A DNA stretch of 64,000 nucleotides, from assembly GCF_024700075.1 (NCBI RefSeq), contig NZ_JAJONE010000001.1, positions 3,743,001 to 3,807,000 on the forward strand, read 5' to 3'. How positions within the stretch are numbered: position 1 is the stretch's first letter; every line of letters starts with the position of its first letter. This DNA is from Hymenobacter sp. J193. GTDB taxonomy: Bacteria > Bacteroidota > Bacteroidia > Cytophagales > Hymenobacteraceae. Below, piece after piece: positions 8,854-17,457 of this stretch. Below the pieces are notes generated by a model. The model did no database searches and was not told the DNA's origin. It worked only from the letters and a program-made list of their open reading frames with translations. The position numbers and the translations under genes are program-made.

Positions 8854-9688
8854 GGGCTAAAAAGAGACGAGTCAGTAAGTTGCGCGGGGAGTTCCTAGGC
8901 TTCCACGGGCATTATGGTTGATGGCTACCAACCCCTTACTGACTCGCAGTGGCAAGTTATCAAGTCGCTGCTGCCCACGCAACGACGGCGGCGCTTGTGT
9001 TTGCGGCAGGTGTTCAACGCCTTACTGTATGTGTGCCGCACGGGCTGCCAGTGGCGGGCGCTGCCCCCACAGTTTCCACCCTGGACGGCGGTTTACTACT
9101 ATTTCTATCGCTGGCAACGGCTGGGTCTGTGGCAGCAACTCAATACGGTCGTCAACGCCCTGGACCGAGTCGCACACGGCCGCGAACCGACTCCGGCGCT
9201 GGCCTGCATAGATAGCCAAAGCGTCAAGCTGGCCCCGCGCATCTACGAGCACCGCGGCCTGGACGCGCACAAGCTCGTCAACGGCCGCAAACGCCAGCTC
9301 CTAGTGGATTCCGGCGGGCGTATCTGGGCCGCGCACGTGCACGCGGCCCACCGCCACGACAGCACCGGCGCCCTGGCATTGCTGCCCCAGCGGCCTTGGT
9401 GGGCACGGCGCCTGCAGCTTGTGCTGACCGATGCGGCCTACCGTGGGCGCTTTGCCCAGCAACTGCTGCGGTTGGGCCTAGTCCAACAAATTAGTAGTCG
9501 GCCGCCTACCCTGCACGGCTTCGTACCCCTGGCCCGGCGCTGGGTCGTCGAGCGCACCTTCGCCTGGCTGGCCTGCTTTCGCCGCGTCGTAGTCGATTAC
9601 GAATTTACCCCCGCTAGCCATGTCACGTGGCTGTTATTGGCCAACATCACCATGTCGCTCAATCGGTCCTAAATTCCCCAACACGCTC
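8831..9688 (+). mobile_element. IS5-family insertion sequence, copy 1 (858 bp)
   Basis: Terminal inverted repeats start GAGCGTGTTTGGGAATT at 8831 and end with its near-complement at 9688 (one mismatch near the tip). The element is flanked by the 3-bp direct repeat TAA (8828-8830 and 9689-9691). It encodes one DDE transposase at 8914-9672. The 3-bp TNA-type target duplication and the size fit the IS1031-like part of the IS5 family; the family assignment is by motif, not database match. An equal-sized relative sits at 43911-44768. Confidence 0.92.
8914..9672 (+). CDS. IS5-family transposase (DDE), copy 1
   Basis: A 252-aa transposase that would cut and rejoin the ends of the surrounding IS. 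The N-terminal DUF4096-like helix-turn-helix region (YQPLTDSQWQVIKSLLP, CRTGCQWRALP) is followed by the DDE core: first Asp in ACIDSQSVK, second in VLTDAAYRG, and Glu in WVVERTFAWLACFRR, the usual C-terminal signature. The frame is complete in a single ORF with no programmed frameshift. By eye it differs from copy 2 (43994-44752) at about 21 of 252 residues, so these are two related elements and not a very recent duplication. The start ATG lies 83 bp inside the left end. Confidence 0.93.
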   Translation: MVDGYQPLTDSQWQVIKSLLPTQRRRRLCLRQVFNALLYVCRTGCQWRALPPQFPPWTAVYYYFYRWQRLGLWQQLNTVVNALDRVAHGREPTPALACIDSQSVKLAPRIYEHRGLDAHKLVNGRKRQLLVDSGGRIWAAHVHAAHRHDSTGALALLPQRPWWARRLQLVLTDAAYRGRFAQQLLRLGLVQQISSRPPTLHGFVPLARRWVVERTFAWLACFRRVVVDYEFTPASHVTWLLLANITMSLNRS

Positions 9689-9866
9689 TAAGTAAGGTAG
9701 AGCTACTGAACATGCCTGATTAAACTTCTCAATAAGCCCATCTGGCACGAGCTTAGCGCAGCATACCTCGTGACCACCCATGAACATGGGTGGGGGATGA
9801 GCCTCCAAAGCCGCGCCAGTAGTAAGTTGGCTAAAACATAGTAAATCGTAATAAAGCTCACTTGAA

Positions 9867-10232
9867 ATGAAGAAGTTGTTTTTACTAATCTTAATATTCA
9901 TGTGTGGAGCTTGGGCCTTTCATGTAATGAATTATAAACTTGCGGAAGAGTTGAAAAACCCGATTTATGTAACTCGCTTTACAAAAAGCAGATTTATGAA
10001 ATTTGATAATGTTAATGTAGTTCGTATTGAGTATGAATATGATGGGAGTAACCAATATAAATTGAATGATGACCTGAATGGAATCGACATAAATTCATTT
10101 CGTCAGATCAAAGGCAGGAGTACCGTTGATGTTGAATATCGTGATAAGAATTATCTGTATACCATTCACGATGGCGAGGAAAAATATATCGTTCGACACC
10201 GAAACAAGGTAGCCGCCAGCGAGCCTCTGTGA
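9867..10232 (+). CDS. Hypothetical exported or membrane-anchored protein, AT-rich
   Basis: A 121-aa protein that I do not recognise. MKKLFLLILIFMCGAWAFHVM is a signal peptide or N-terminal anchor. The rest is polar, rich in Asn, Asp and Tyr (VVRIEYEYDGSNQYKLND), consistent with a small beta-rich extracytoplasmic domain. Its codons are far more AT-rich than the genes around it until about codon 112, where composition abruptly turns GC-rich (VAASEPL then stop), so the original C-terminus may have been lost at a junction. The gap from 9724 to 9866 upstream holds no gene, only a short ACCCATGAACATGGGT hairpin at 9777-9792. Confidence 0.6.
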   Translation: MKKLFLLILIFMCGAWAFHVMNYKLAEELKNPIYVTRFTKSRFMKFDNVNVVRIEYEYDGSNQYKLNDDLNGIDINSFRQIKGRSTVDVEYRDKNYLYTIHDGEEKYIVRHRNKVAASEPL

Positions 10233-10333
10233 CGCATTTTGCCAGCAAGGCGTTTGGAAACGCAGAGCAAGGGCACCAGTTGGGGCATGTGCGCCTACTG
10301 CAGCAGTATGCCCACAAAAACGCCCCATCCTGA
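10229..10333 (+). pseudogene. Possible C-terminal fragment of a lost gene
   Basis: In a frame different from the preceding small gene, the bases up to a TGA at 10331-10333 read as a plausible protein tail (ASKAFGNAEQGHQLGH then VRLLQQYAHKNAPS). It uses GC-rich native-type codons but has no start and no domain upstream. It may be the 3' remnant of a gene displaced when the AT-rich gene arrived. Identity unknown; it could be chance. Confidence 0.25.
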
Positions 10334-10349
10334 TAGGAATGGGGCGTTT
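10318..10349 (-). terminator. Rho-independent terminator of the 76-aa gene
   Basis: Inverted repeat AAACGCCCCAT (10318-10328) with ATGGGGCGTTT (10339-10349). Read on the minus strand the 11-bp stem is followed by a T run (complement of 10316-10320), placed 20 bp after the stop of the minus-strand gene at 10370. Confidence 0.8.
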
Positions 10350-10369
10350 GCGTAATCAGGGCGGCCAGC

Positions 10370-10600
10370 TTACCAGGGCTTGCTGGCGACTTTGTTTTTG
10401 TTGCGGTTGTAGAGGTAAGCGGCCCCGGCAGCTAGTAGGGCACCGCCCAGCAGCTTGCGGTTCATACCCCCGGGACGAGCGGCGGTATCGTACGTTCCAG
10501 TGGTTGGGTTTACGGCAGTACGTCCGCCAAACAGGCCTGAAAGCAGGCCACCCATAGTGCCGCTCGGGCGGTCAGAACCAAATATGCTCATGATTGACAA
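10370..10600 (-). CDS. Small hypothetical protein with one membrane-like segment
   Basis: A 76-aa protein (73 aa if the second ATG at 10591 is used, MSIFGSDRPSG). It has a Gly-rich N-terminal half (MGGLLSGLFGG) and a C-terminal hydrophobic stretch (LLGGALLAAGAAYLYNR) ending in a Lys/Asn-rich tail, which suggests a small membrane-associated protein. No family recognised. Reality is supported by native GC-rich codon use and by a good terminator placed 20 bp after its stop. The upstream gap (10601-10805) separates it from the divergent glycosidase at 10806, so both promoters must lie there. Confidence 0.65.
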   Translation of the reverse strand: MSIMSIFGSDRPSGTMGGLLSGLFGGRTAVNPTTGTYDTAARPGGMNRKLLGGALLAAGAAYLYNRNKNKVASKPW

Positions 10601-10739
10601 GGAAAATGGTGTAGGCTCCGTAACGTACGCCCGGGCCGCATTGTTGTGTGCCGCTTCCCAGGCGCGAGTTCAGCTCGGCAAAAACTCGCACTAGCTGGGC
10701 CGCCCAATGGCGTCTCCCGGGCTCCGGCTAGCTGTTGAG

Positions 10740-10771
10740 TTGGCGGGTATGCCAAACGCGTGCTAGCTTTA
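10740..10771 (+). promoter_or_regulatory. Putative promoter of the clan-A glycosidase
   Basis: TTGG at 10740 and TAGCTTTA at 10764-10771 are about 21 bp apart and match the Bacteroidota -33 (TTTG) and -7 (TAnnTTTG) layout with one mismatch in the latter. The start codon is 35 bp downstream. Inferred from pattern only. Confidence 0.4.
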
Positions 10772-10805
10772 GGCCAATCCTTCCCGTTCTCTTTTCGCGC
10801 ATCCC

Positions 10806-12080
10806 ATGAAGTTTCCTGTGTTGCTGGCGCTGCTGGCTTTTACCTCCGCGGCCTCCGCGCAAAACGGCCCCATCAAAGTTGAAGTAAAGCAAGCCGACGG
10901 CCGCTATGAGCTGCGGCGTGGCGAGCAGCCCTACTTTATCAAAGGTGCGGGCGGGGGACAGTTTCCGGAGCGCGTGCGGGCCTACGGCGGCAACTCCCTG
11001 CGCACCTGGAGCACCGATGGGGCCGACAAAACGCTGGCCGAAGCTCAAAAGAATGGCCTTACCGTGATGCTGGGCCTGGATGTGGCCCGGGAGCGGCACG
11101 GCTTCAACTACGACGACCCCCAGGCCGTGGCGGCCCAGCTGCAGAAGCTGCGCGCCGAGGTCATCAAGTACAAAGACAACCCCGCCGTGCTGTTTTGGGG
11201 CATCGGCAACGAGCTGAACCTAGAGTATAAGAACCCCAAGGTGTGGGACGCCGTGGAGCAGATTGCCCGCATGATTCACGAAGTGGACCCCAACCACCCT
11301 ACCAGCACCGTGCTGGCCGGCATCAACCAGCCCGAAGTTGACTACATCAAGGCCAAGTGCCCGTCGGTGGATATTCTAAGCATCAACACCTACGCCGGGC
11401 TGGCCGCCATTCCGCAGCAGGTGCGCACCATGGGTTGGACTGGCCCCTACGTGGTAGCTGAGTGGGGCCCCACCGGCCACTGGGAAAGCCCCGTGACGCC
11501 CTGGAAAGCATCGGTGGAGGAAACCAGCAGCCAGAAAGCCGCCGTGTATCAGAGCCGCTACGAAGCCTCCGTGGCCAAAGATAAAACCCAGTGCCTGGGC
11601 ACTTACGTGTTTTTGTGGGGCCAGAAACAGGAGCGCACGCCCACCTGGTACGGCATCTTCACCGAGGATGGCAAGGAGTCGGAAGTGGTGGATGTGATGC
11701 AGTACCTTTGGAGCGGTCAGTGGCCCAAAAACCGCGCCCCACACCTGGCCTCCTTCACACTGGATGGCAAGCAGGCTACCGACAACGTGCGGCTGCAGCC
11801 CGGCAAATCCTACCCCGTGCAAGCCGCCGTATCGGACCCCGACAAGGACAAGCTAACCTACCGCTACGAGTTGCTGCCGGAAAGCACCGACCTGAAATCC
11901 GGCGGTGACCGGGAAAGCCGCCCTAGTGCCATTGCCGGCCTGCTGCCGAAGGGCGCTACCGGCCAGACTGCCCTCACCGCCCCCAAGCAGGAAGGCGCCT
12001 ACCGCCTCTTCGTCTATGCCTACGACGGCCAAGACAACGTAGCTACGGCCAACATCCCGTTTTATGTGGGTGGAAAGTAG
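10806..12080 (+). CDS. Exported clan GH-A glycoside hydrolase (GH2 or GH5-like TIM barrel)
   Basis: A 424-aa secreted protein: signal peptide (residues 1-19, ASAQ), a short N-terminal strand region ending YFIKGAGGG, a TIM barrel (about 45-310) and a C-terminal beta-sandwich (about 325-424). The retaining clan-A catalytic pair is present: acid/base Glu136 in FWGIGNELN and nucleophile Glu219 in VVAEWGPTGHW. LRTWSTDGAD near residue 60 is typical of GH2 TIM-barrel proteins annotated in Bacteroidota. The substrate cannot be told; beta-glucan or beta-mannan side activities are possible. It is a single gene with its own upstream region, followed by a palindromic repeat at 12086. Confidence 0.85.
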   Translation: MKFPVLLALLAFTSAASAQNGPIKVEVKQADGRYELRRGEQPYFIKGAGGGQFPERVRAYGGNSLRTWSTDGADKTLAEAQKNGLTVMLGLDVARERHGFNYDDPQAVAAQLQKLRAEVIKYKDNPAVLFWGIGNELNLEYKNPKVWDAVEQIARMIHEVDPNHPTSTVLAGINQPEVDYIKAKCPSVDILSINTYAGLAAIPQQVRTMGWTGPYVVAEWGPTGHWESPVTPWKASVEETSSQKAAVYQSRYEASVAKDKTQCLGTYVFLWGQKQERTPTWYGIFTEDGKESEVVDVMQYLWSGQWPKNRAPHLASFTLDGKQATDNVRLQPGKSYPVQAAVSDPDKDKLTYRYELLPESTDLKSGGDRESRPSAIAGLLPKGATGQTALTAPKQEGAYRLFVYAYDGQDNVATANIPFYVGGK

Positions 12081-12085
12081 GTTAA

Positions 12086-12173
12086 TGTAGGGGCGGGGCT
12101 CGCCCCCGCCCGTCGTTGAAGGAACCTCGTGCTCGTGGTCCAATACCGGGCGGGGGCAAGCCCCGCCCCTACA
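12086..12173. repeat. GC-rich palindromic repeat, family R1, copy 1
   Basis: The 27-bp arms at 12086-12112 and 12147-12173 are complementary with one mismatch, and each arm is itself a hairpin (GGGGCGGGGC against GCCCCCGCCC). It directly follows the glycosidase stop. A second copy is at 57852-57942. Confidence 0.85.
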
Positions 12174-12225
12174 ATTGACGTCCAGACGCGCTAATTTCCC
12201 TGATTGATCAGGTTCACGACCAGCG

Positions 12226-12605
12226 TCACCCTCGTGTGGCCACGTTGCTTCGCAGCTGCACCAGATACTGCCGCAGCACGCCAGTAGCCCACTGCCGGAA
12301 GTGCGTCCCTTGCAACGATTTCACCCGATACCCGACGGAAATGATTACGTCGAGGTTGTAGTGCTTCGTGCGTTAGGATTTACTATCGGCGGCAGTTGTC
12401 AAGGATTTCTTGACAACTGAATTCTCATCAAGCTCACCTTTTCGGAATGCGTTGCGCGTGTGCAAGCTGACGTTCTGTTTGGTGGTATCAAACAGCTCTG
12501 CCATCTGGGCCTGCGTGAGCCACACCGTCTCGTTCTGGAGGTGGACTTCCAGCTGAGGTTGTCCATTGGGGACTGGTAAAGAAGGATATAGGACGTAGCG
12601 GACAT
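12226..12605 (-). pseudogene. RhuM-like (virulence RhuM family) gene, decayed
   Basis: Reading the minus strand from an ATG at 12605 gives the start of a RhuM-type protein (ILLYQSP), then a one-base shift at a CCCC run near 12563-12570 moves the coding frame to NGQPQLEVHLQNETVWLTQ, followed by AQMAELFDTTKQNVSLH, DENSVVKKSLTTAADSKS, an in-frame TAA (12373-12375) where the family has Tyr, then KHYNLDVIISVGYRVKSLQG. The frame dies at a TGA at 12226-12228, far short of the family length (around 330 aa). RhuM-like genes often lie in restriction or other defence-associated islands; no such partner is present here. Dead relic with at least three lesions. Confidence 0.8.
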
Positions 12606-12639
12606 AGGCAGTGTATAGGTAGGATCGAAGGTAAAAAAT

Positions 12640-15600
12640 CTAACTGAACAGCTCCAGCAACTGCTGCGCCGTCAGGGACTTGAGCAGGGAAGCGTCAGTT
12701 TTGATCAGGTCGTGGGCCAGCTCCCGCTTGCCTTCCTGCAGCTTCATGATTTTCTCCTCAATGGTATCGGGGCAGATAAGGCGCACGGCCACCACCTTGC
12801 GCGTCTGGCCGAGGCGGTGGGCGCGGTCAATGGCCTGGTTTTCGACGGCCGGGTTCCACCACGGGTCCACAAGGTACACGTAGTCGGCGGCGGTGAGGTT
12901 GAGGCCGGTGCCGCCCGCTTTAAGGCTGATCAGGAACACCCGCACGCTTTCATCCTCCTGAAACGCCCGCACTGCGGCTGCCCGGTTACGCGTCTGACCA
13001 GTGAGCTGCTGGTAGCCGATACTGCGCTGCTCCAGCTCCGGGCGAATCAGGTCGAGCATGCCCACAAACTGCGAGAAAATCAGGAGCTTGTGCTGTGGGG
13101 CTTTGGTTTCAATTTCCTCCAGCAGCACGTTCAGCTTGGCCGAGGTAGGGCCCAGGTACTCCTCATCGGGCAGCAGCGCCGGGGCATTGCAGATCTGGCG
13201 CAGGCGGGTGAGGCCCTGCAGCACGTGCGCGCTGTTTTTGCGGGGCGTATCGGGGTGCTGGCCCGTCAGCTTGGCCCGGAATTCCTGGCGGCATGCCTCA
13301 TAGATGCGGCGCTGCTCCGCACCCATTTCGCAGTAGAGCACCATTTCGGTTTTGGCAGGCAGCTCGGCCGCTACCTGGGCCTTGGTGCGGCGCAGCACAA
13401 ACGGGCTGATTTTGCGCTGCAGCGCCCGCGCGTGCCGCCCATCCTTGAACTTGTCGATGGGGGCGGCATACTGGTCCTGAAAGAACTGGCGGCTGCCCAG
13501 CAGGCCGGGGCAGGCAAAGGAAAGCTGCCCGTAGAGGTCGTAGGTGTTGTTTTCGACCGGAGTGCCCGTCAGCACCAAGCGGTTGCGGGCCTGCAGCAGG
13601 CAGGCGGCGCGGTAGCGCTGGGAGTCGGGGTTTTTGATGGCCTGTGCCTCGTCCAGCACCACGTAGTTGAAGCAGTATTCGCGCAGCCAGCGAATGTCCG
13701 ATACCATCGTGTTGTAGGTCGTCAGCACGATATCAAACCCCTCAAATTCCCGAGCAGCCTGGCGGCGGCCGGAACCGTGCAGCACGTACACCCGCAGCGT
13801 CGGGGCAAACTTCTGCACCTCGGCCAGCCAGTTGAACACCAGCGAGGTCGGTACTACCACCAGGCTGGCGGTCGGGTGGCCCTTTGCGCGCTGCGTCAGC
13901 AAAAATGCCAGTACCTGCAGGGTTTTGCCCAGGCCCATATCATCGGCCAAGCAGCCGCCGAAGTTGAAGGTGTCGAGGAAGTTGAGCCAGTTGAGGCCCT
14001 GGCGTTGGTACTCGCGCAGGGTGGCCTGCAACTCAGCTGGCACGGGCACTAACTCAATGCCGGAGAAGTCAGTAACGGCGGCGCGGTAGCGGGCCAGCTG
14101 GGCCGCAGCGGAGGGCGCCAGGGCTTCGGGGTCGTACAGCTCGGCGAGGGTGGCGAAGTTGATGCTGGGCGTGCGAATCCGGTCTTCTTCCACGTGGCCG
14201 GCGGCAAACCAGGCAGCAAACTTCTCCAGCCATTCCTGGGGCAAAATGCCGCGCGTGCCATCATCGAGCGGTACGTAGCGGCGGCGGTTGCGAACGGCCT
14301 GCTGCAGGTGCTGCAGCGTAACCTGCTGCCGCCCAAAGTGTACCCCTACGGCCGTATCAAACCAGTTGGTTTCGCCGGTCACGCGTACCGTAATGCGGGC
14401 TTTGTACGGATTGAGCGTGTTTTTCCTGAGCTGGTTGAAGCCCAGGATGGTAATGCCGGCCCGGCGCCAGTCGTCGAATGCTTCCAGCAACCATTCTTCC
14501 CGCAAAAACTGCGTTTTGGGCACGTACAGCGCCTCCTGCTGCAGCTGCTCTTGGAACTCAGGATACTGACGTAGCAGCGCCGCCACAAACCGGTCCTCGG
14601 CCGTAGCATCCCGGGTTAGCACAAACGGCCGGCCCAACTCATCCACCGCGTGCAGCTGCCGCCGCGAGAGGATGGACACTTCCTTGGGGCCGTAGCGCAT
14701 CACCGGCAGCAGCTCCACGCCCGGGCCGGCATCGGAAAGATAAAGCAGCAGCTCGGGCGGGGCGTCGAAGCCCAGGGCAGCGCGCTGCTCGGGCGTAGCC
14801 GGGCGCAGGTGGCCGTAGCTGATGCGCAGCCGGTCTTCGAGGTTGGCCAGCACATCCCGCTGAAACTCCGCGAACTTGCTTTGGTGAATCAGCAGGGTGT
14901 TGTTGCGCTTCCGGAAAAACTCCACCACCCGCCACACCGCCACATCGTCCAGCAGGTACAGGGCCTCCGGCGTCGCCACAAAATAGTCGTAGCGGATGGT
15001 GAGGCTCTGGAGGTCGTAGGGCTGGTCGTGGAGCAGCAGCTTGCCGCTGATTTCGTAGTAGTCGTTCTGCTGGGTTACCGTCAGCCGCAGGTCGGTGCGG
15101 GCTGTGCGGAGCTGCACCAGGCTCAGGGATTGGGCCGTGAAGTTGTCGGAAACGGACGGGGTGTGCGTGTAAAAAGCTACGCCGGCCGGGTTCTGCACCA
15201 CGGCCCGCAGGGCGTTGAGGGACGCTGCTGAGCGGGTATCCTCAAAATTGCGCTGGAAGTGCGCTACGGCGGTGTAGAACTTGATTTCCTCGGCATCCTG
15301 CAGAAGCCAGATGCCTTCCAGCGGCTGAAGCAGAAGAATGGGGTTCTTGACTTTGCCCGTTGCCGTGAGGGCGGCCTCGGCCAGTTGCAGCGTCAGGTGC
15401 CCGTAGTGCTTATGGCGGCCCAGCACCAATAGCTTACGGCTGCCCGCGGGTGCAGCGAGCGGCGTCGGCCTGGGCGGCAGCAGCTGCGCTATCAGCTCCT
15501 GGTTGGTAACGGGCGTAACGGGGTAGAGTGCCGCCTGCCGGGGCTTGGCCGTCACAGAGGCCGGGCGCGTGTACGTCAGCTCAAAATGCGCATCCAGGTC

Positions 15601-16002
15601 GGCAGCCTGCTCCAGTCCATAGTCGCGGGCAAGGGCGCGCAGGTAGTGGTGGCGGGCCGGCTGGTCGAAAAACAGGCGCAGCTCCCGGCGCTGCACCACG
15701 GCCAGGAGCACCAGCGCCTGATGCTCGCAGAGCACCGCTTTAGGCGTAGCGCAGCCGCAGGAAATAAGGAGGTTGCCATCCAGCTGCTGCACTGCTACCG
15801 CCGGGAACGGCAGCGTACCGGCCGTGCTGATAAAAGTGCCGTGGTTTAGCTCCAGCGTTTCGGGCTGAATGGAAGCCAGCGTGCGGGTATCGGTGGGCGG
15901 CAGCTCGGCGCAGTGGAGCCACACCACGGCGCTGGTCAGGTCCGTCACCGTCAGGCCGGGCAAAAGGTACTTGTGCGGGTGAGGCGCCGGCGAAACGGAC
16001 AT
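12640..16002 (-). CDS. SNF2-family DEAD/DEAH helicase with SWIM zinc finger
   Basis: A large SWI2/SNF2 ATPase of about 1120 aa, likely remodelling protein-DNA complexes or acting in repair. The N-terminal part has a SWIM-type zinc motif (CGCATPKAVLCEH, the CxC...CxH pattern). The C-terminal half has the helicase core: Walker A LADDMGLGKTLQVLAFLL, motif Ia VVVPTSLVFNW, motif II LDEAQAIKN, motif III LTGTPVENN, and the C-lobe with GGTGLNLTAADYV and RAHRLGQTR (motif VI). The length and order match bacterial SNF2 proteins of the RapA/HepA-like group. I take the ATG at 16002 (MSVSPAPHPHKY); one at 16038 is also in frame. It lies downstream of sbcD on the same strand with a gap of 138 bp and may be co-transcribed. 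Confidence 0.92.
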   Translation of the reverse strand: MSVSPAPHPHKYLLPGLTVTDLTSAVVWLHCAELPPTDTRTLASIQPETLELNHGTFISTAGTLPFPAVAVQQLDGNLLISCGCATPKAVLCEHQALVLLAVVQRRELRLFFDQPARHHYLRALARDYGLEQAADLDAHFELTYTRPASVTAKPRQAALYPVTPVTNQELIAQLLPPRPTPLAAPAGSRKLLVLGRHKHYGHLTLQLAEAALTATGKVKNPILLLQPLEGIWLLQDAEEIKFYTAVAHFQRNFEDTRSAASLNALRAVVQNPAGVAFYTHTPSVSDNFTAQSLSLVQLRTARTDLRLTVTQQNDYYEISGKLLLHDQPYDLQSLTIRYDYFVATPEALYLLDDVAVWRVVEFFRKRNNTLLIHQSKFAEFQRDVLANLEDRLRISYGHLRPATPEQRAALGFDAPPELLLYLSDAGPGVELLPVMRYGPKEVSILSRRQLHAVDELGRPFVLTRDATAEDRFVAALLRQYPEFQEQLQQEALYVPKTQFLREEWLLEAFDDWRRAGITILGFNQLRKNTLNPYKARITVRVTGETNWFDTAVGVHFGRQQVTLQHLQQAVRNRRRYVPLDDGTRGILPQEWLEKFAAWFAAGHVEEDRIRTPSINFATLAELYDPEALAPSAAAQLARYRAAVTDFSGIELVPVPAELQATLREYQRQGLNWLNFLDTFNFGGCLADDMGLGKTLQVLAFLLTQRAKGHPTASLVVVPTSLVFNWLAEVQKFAPTLRVYVLHGSGRRQAAREFEGFDIVLTTYNTMVSDIRWLREYCFNYVVLDEAQAIKNPDSQRYRAACLLQARNRLVLTGTPVENNTYDLYGQLSFACPGLLGSRQFFQDQYAAPIDKFKDGRHARALQRKISPFVLRRTKAQVAAELPAKTEMVLYCEMGAEQRRIYEACRQEFRAKLTGQHPDTPRKNSAHVLQGLTRLRQICNAPALLPDEEYLGPTSAKLNVLLEEIETKAPQHKLLIFSQFVGMLDLIRPELEQRSIGYQQLTGQTRNRAAAVRAFQEDESVRVFLISLKAGGTGLNLTAADYVYLVDPWWNPAVENQAIDRAHRLGQTRKVVAVRLICPDTIEEKIMKLQEGKRELAHDLIKTDASLLKSLTAQQLLELFS

Positions 16003-16140
16003 GCAGAAAGCGGTGGCGGGCTGCCGGATATGATTCAAAAACAGACTGCGCCGGAAGAGCCTGCCGGTGTTTTGCCAAGCCGCTTCCGGCGGTCCGGCTT
16101 GGTGCCAGCGGCGCAGCAGGGAGAGCAGGACACTGCGCCC

Positions 16141-17373
16141 CTACATCCGTTCCAGCAGCTCGTCGAAGGTGCGCAGCAGCTCCGCCCGGCTGGCTTCGGG
16201 CTCCGCTTCGAGGCGCTGCTCAAATACTTCCCGCTCCGTGAAGTCATGTAGGCTGCGGGTGAGCGAGGCGTCGGCTTCTTCCTCATCCTGGCCCAGGGCG
16301 CGGAGCTTTATGAGGCGAAAATGACGGCGGGCCAGCACTTCCAGCTGCTTGCGGTCCAGCTCCTGAATCACCTTGAGCAGGGCATCGGCCACTTCCAGCT
16401 GGGTGAGTTCCGAGTGAATCTGCACATCGGCCCAGGCCGGCAGCAGGTAGCCGGTGTTGTCGTAGGAGGCGAGGCCCAGAGTTACCTCATCCAGGGTGCC
16501 GTGGAAGCGCACCAGCCGCCGCGCCCCCGGCACCGGCAAACTCAGCAGCTGAGTGAGCTTGCCGCCCGCAAAGTCCAGCAGCAGCACTTCCTTCGGGTGG
16601 TCGATTTCCGAGAAAGACAGCGGGATAGGGGAGCCGGAGTAGCGGATATGCTCCCGCCCACCCACGCGCTGCGGGCGGTGCAGGTGGCCCAGCGCCACGT
16701 AGTCGAACACCGCCGGAAAATGGTCGGCCGTTACCTGCCCCAGGTTGCCCACGTGAATTGTGCGCTCCGAATCCGACGGGGCGGCGCCAGCGGCGTAGAG
16801 GTGGCCGGTGGCCAGCACGGGCAGGCCCAGGTCCTTCAGCTGCCATACTTGTTCTACTTCCGACAGGCGCAGGTAGTGGTCGGCAATGCCTTGCTTGATG
16901 CGGGCTTCGCGCTCCTCGGCCGTTTCGCCGGGCACCGAAAGACGCACGTCCCGGTCGCGCAGGAAGGGCACGGCGCACACCACCAGACCGGGCTGGCCGG
17001 CGGCATCATCCAGCACCAGCACCTGGTCCTCAAAGCACTCGGGCACGCAGCCCACCACGTGCACGCGCAGGTGGCGCAGCAGCCGGGCCGGGGCGTTCAG
17101 CGTGGCCGGCGAATCGTGGTTGCCGCCCACCACCACGATGTCGCGGCAGTTGGTTTTCTGCATATTCAGCAGAAAGCTGTAGTACAGCTCCAGGGCCTGG
17201 TTGGAAGGCGAGCCGGTATCGAATACGTCGCCGGCCACCACCAGCACTTCTACCTGCTGCTCCTGGATGGTTTGCACCAGCCAGTTCAGAAAATGGCGGT
17301 GCTCCTCGGTTCGCTCGTGGCCCTGAATAAAGCGCTGGCCCAGGTGCCAGTCGGCGGTGTGTAGTACGCGCAT
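16141..17373 (-). CDS. sbcD: Exonuclease subunit SbcD
   Basis: A 410-aa Mre11-type calcineurin-like phosphoesterase, nuclease subunit of the SbcCD hairpin-cleaving complex. Metal-binding motifs are complete: DWHLG (Asp8, His10), VVAGDVFDTG, VVGGNHDSP and YVALGHLHRPQ. The C-terminal capping domain follows. The start at 17373 (MRVLHTADWHLG) matches the family N-terminus; the frame is open to 17451 but that extension is not family-like. A TACCTTCG string (17379-17386) just upstream resembles a -7 box and would give a very short leader. The usual partner sbcC is not next to it; a SNF2 helicase gene occupies the downstream position. Confidence 0.93.
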   Translation of the reverse strand: MRVLHTADWHLGQRFIQGHERTEEHRHFLNWLVQTIQEQQVEVLVVAGDVFDTGSPSNQALELYYSFLLNMQKTNCRDIVVVGGNHDSPATLNAPARLLRHLRVHVVGCVPECFEDQVLVLDDAAGQPGLVVCAVPFLRDRDVRLSVPGETAEEREARIKQGIADHYLRLSEVEQVWQLKDLGLPVLATGHLYAAGAAPSDSERTIHVGNLGQVTADHFPAVFDYVALGHLHRPQRVGGREHIRYSGSPIPLSFSEIDHPKEVLLLDFAGGKLTQLLSLPVPGARRLVRFHGTLDEVTLGLASYDNTGYLLPAWADVQIHSELTQLEVADALLKVIQELDRKQLEVLARRHFRLIKLRALGQDEEEADASLTRSLHDFTEREVFEQRLEAEPEASRAELLRTFDELLERM

Positions 17374-17457
17374 GACCACGAAGGTACGGCCGCCAGCTTC
17401 AACAAGAAAGCCTCGGCCAGTAGAGCCAGGGCTGGACGAAAAGCAATGCAAGCGTAC

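Noticed and set aside
9659..9901. Minus-strand 80-aa frame across the right end of IS copy 1
   Set aside because: It overlaps the small plus-strand gene and the IS end, and the plus-strand restoration of the lipoprotein 3' end explains this segment better.
12712..14052. 446-aa plus-strand frame opposite the SNF2 helicase
   Set aside because: Shadow frame; the helicase motifs are continuous on the minus strand.
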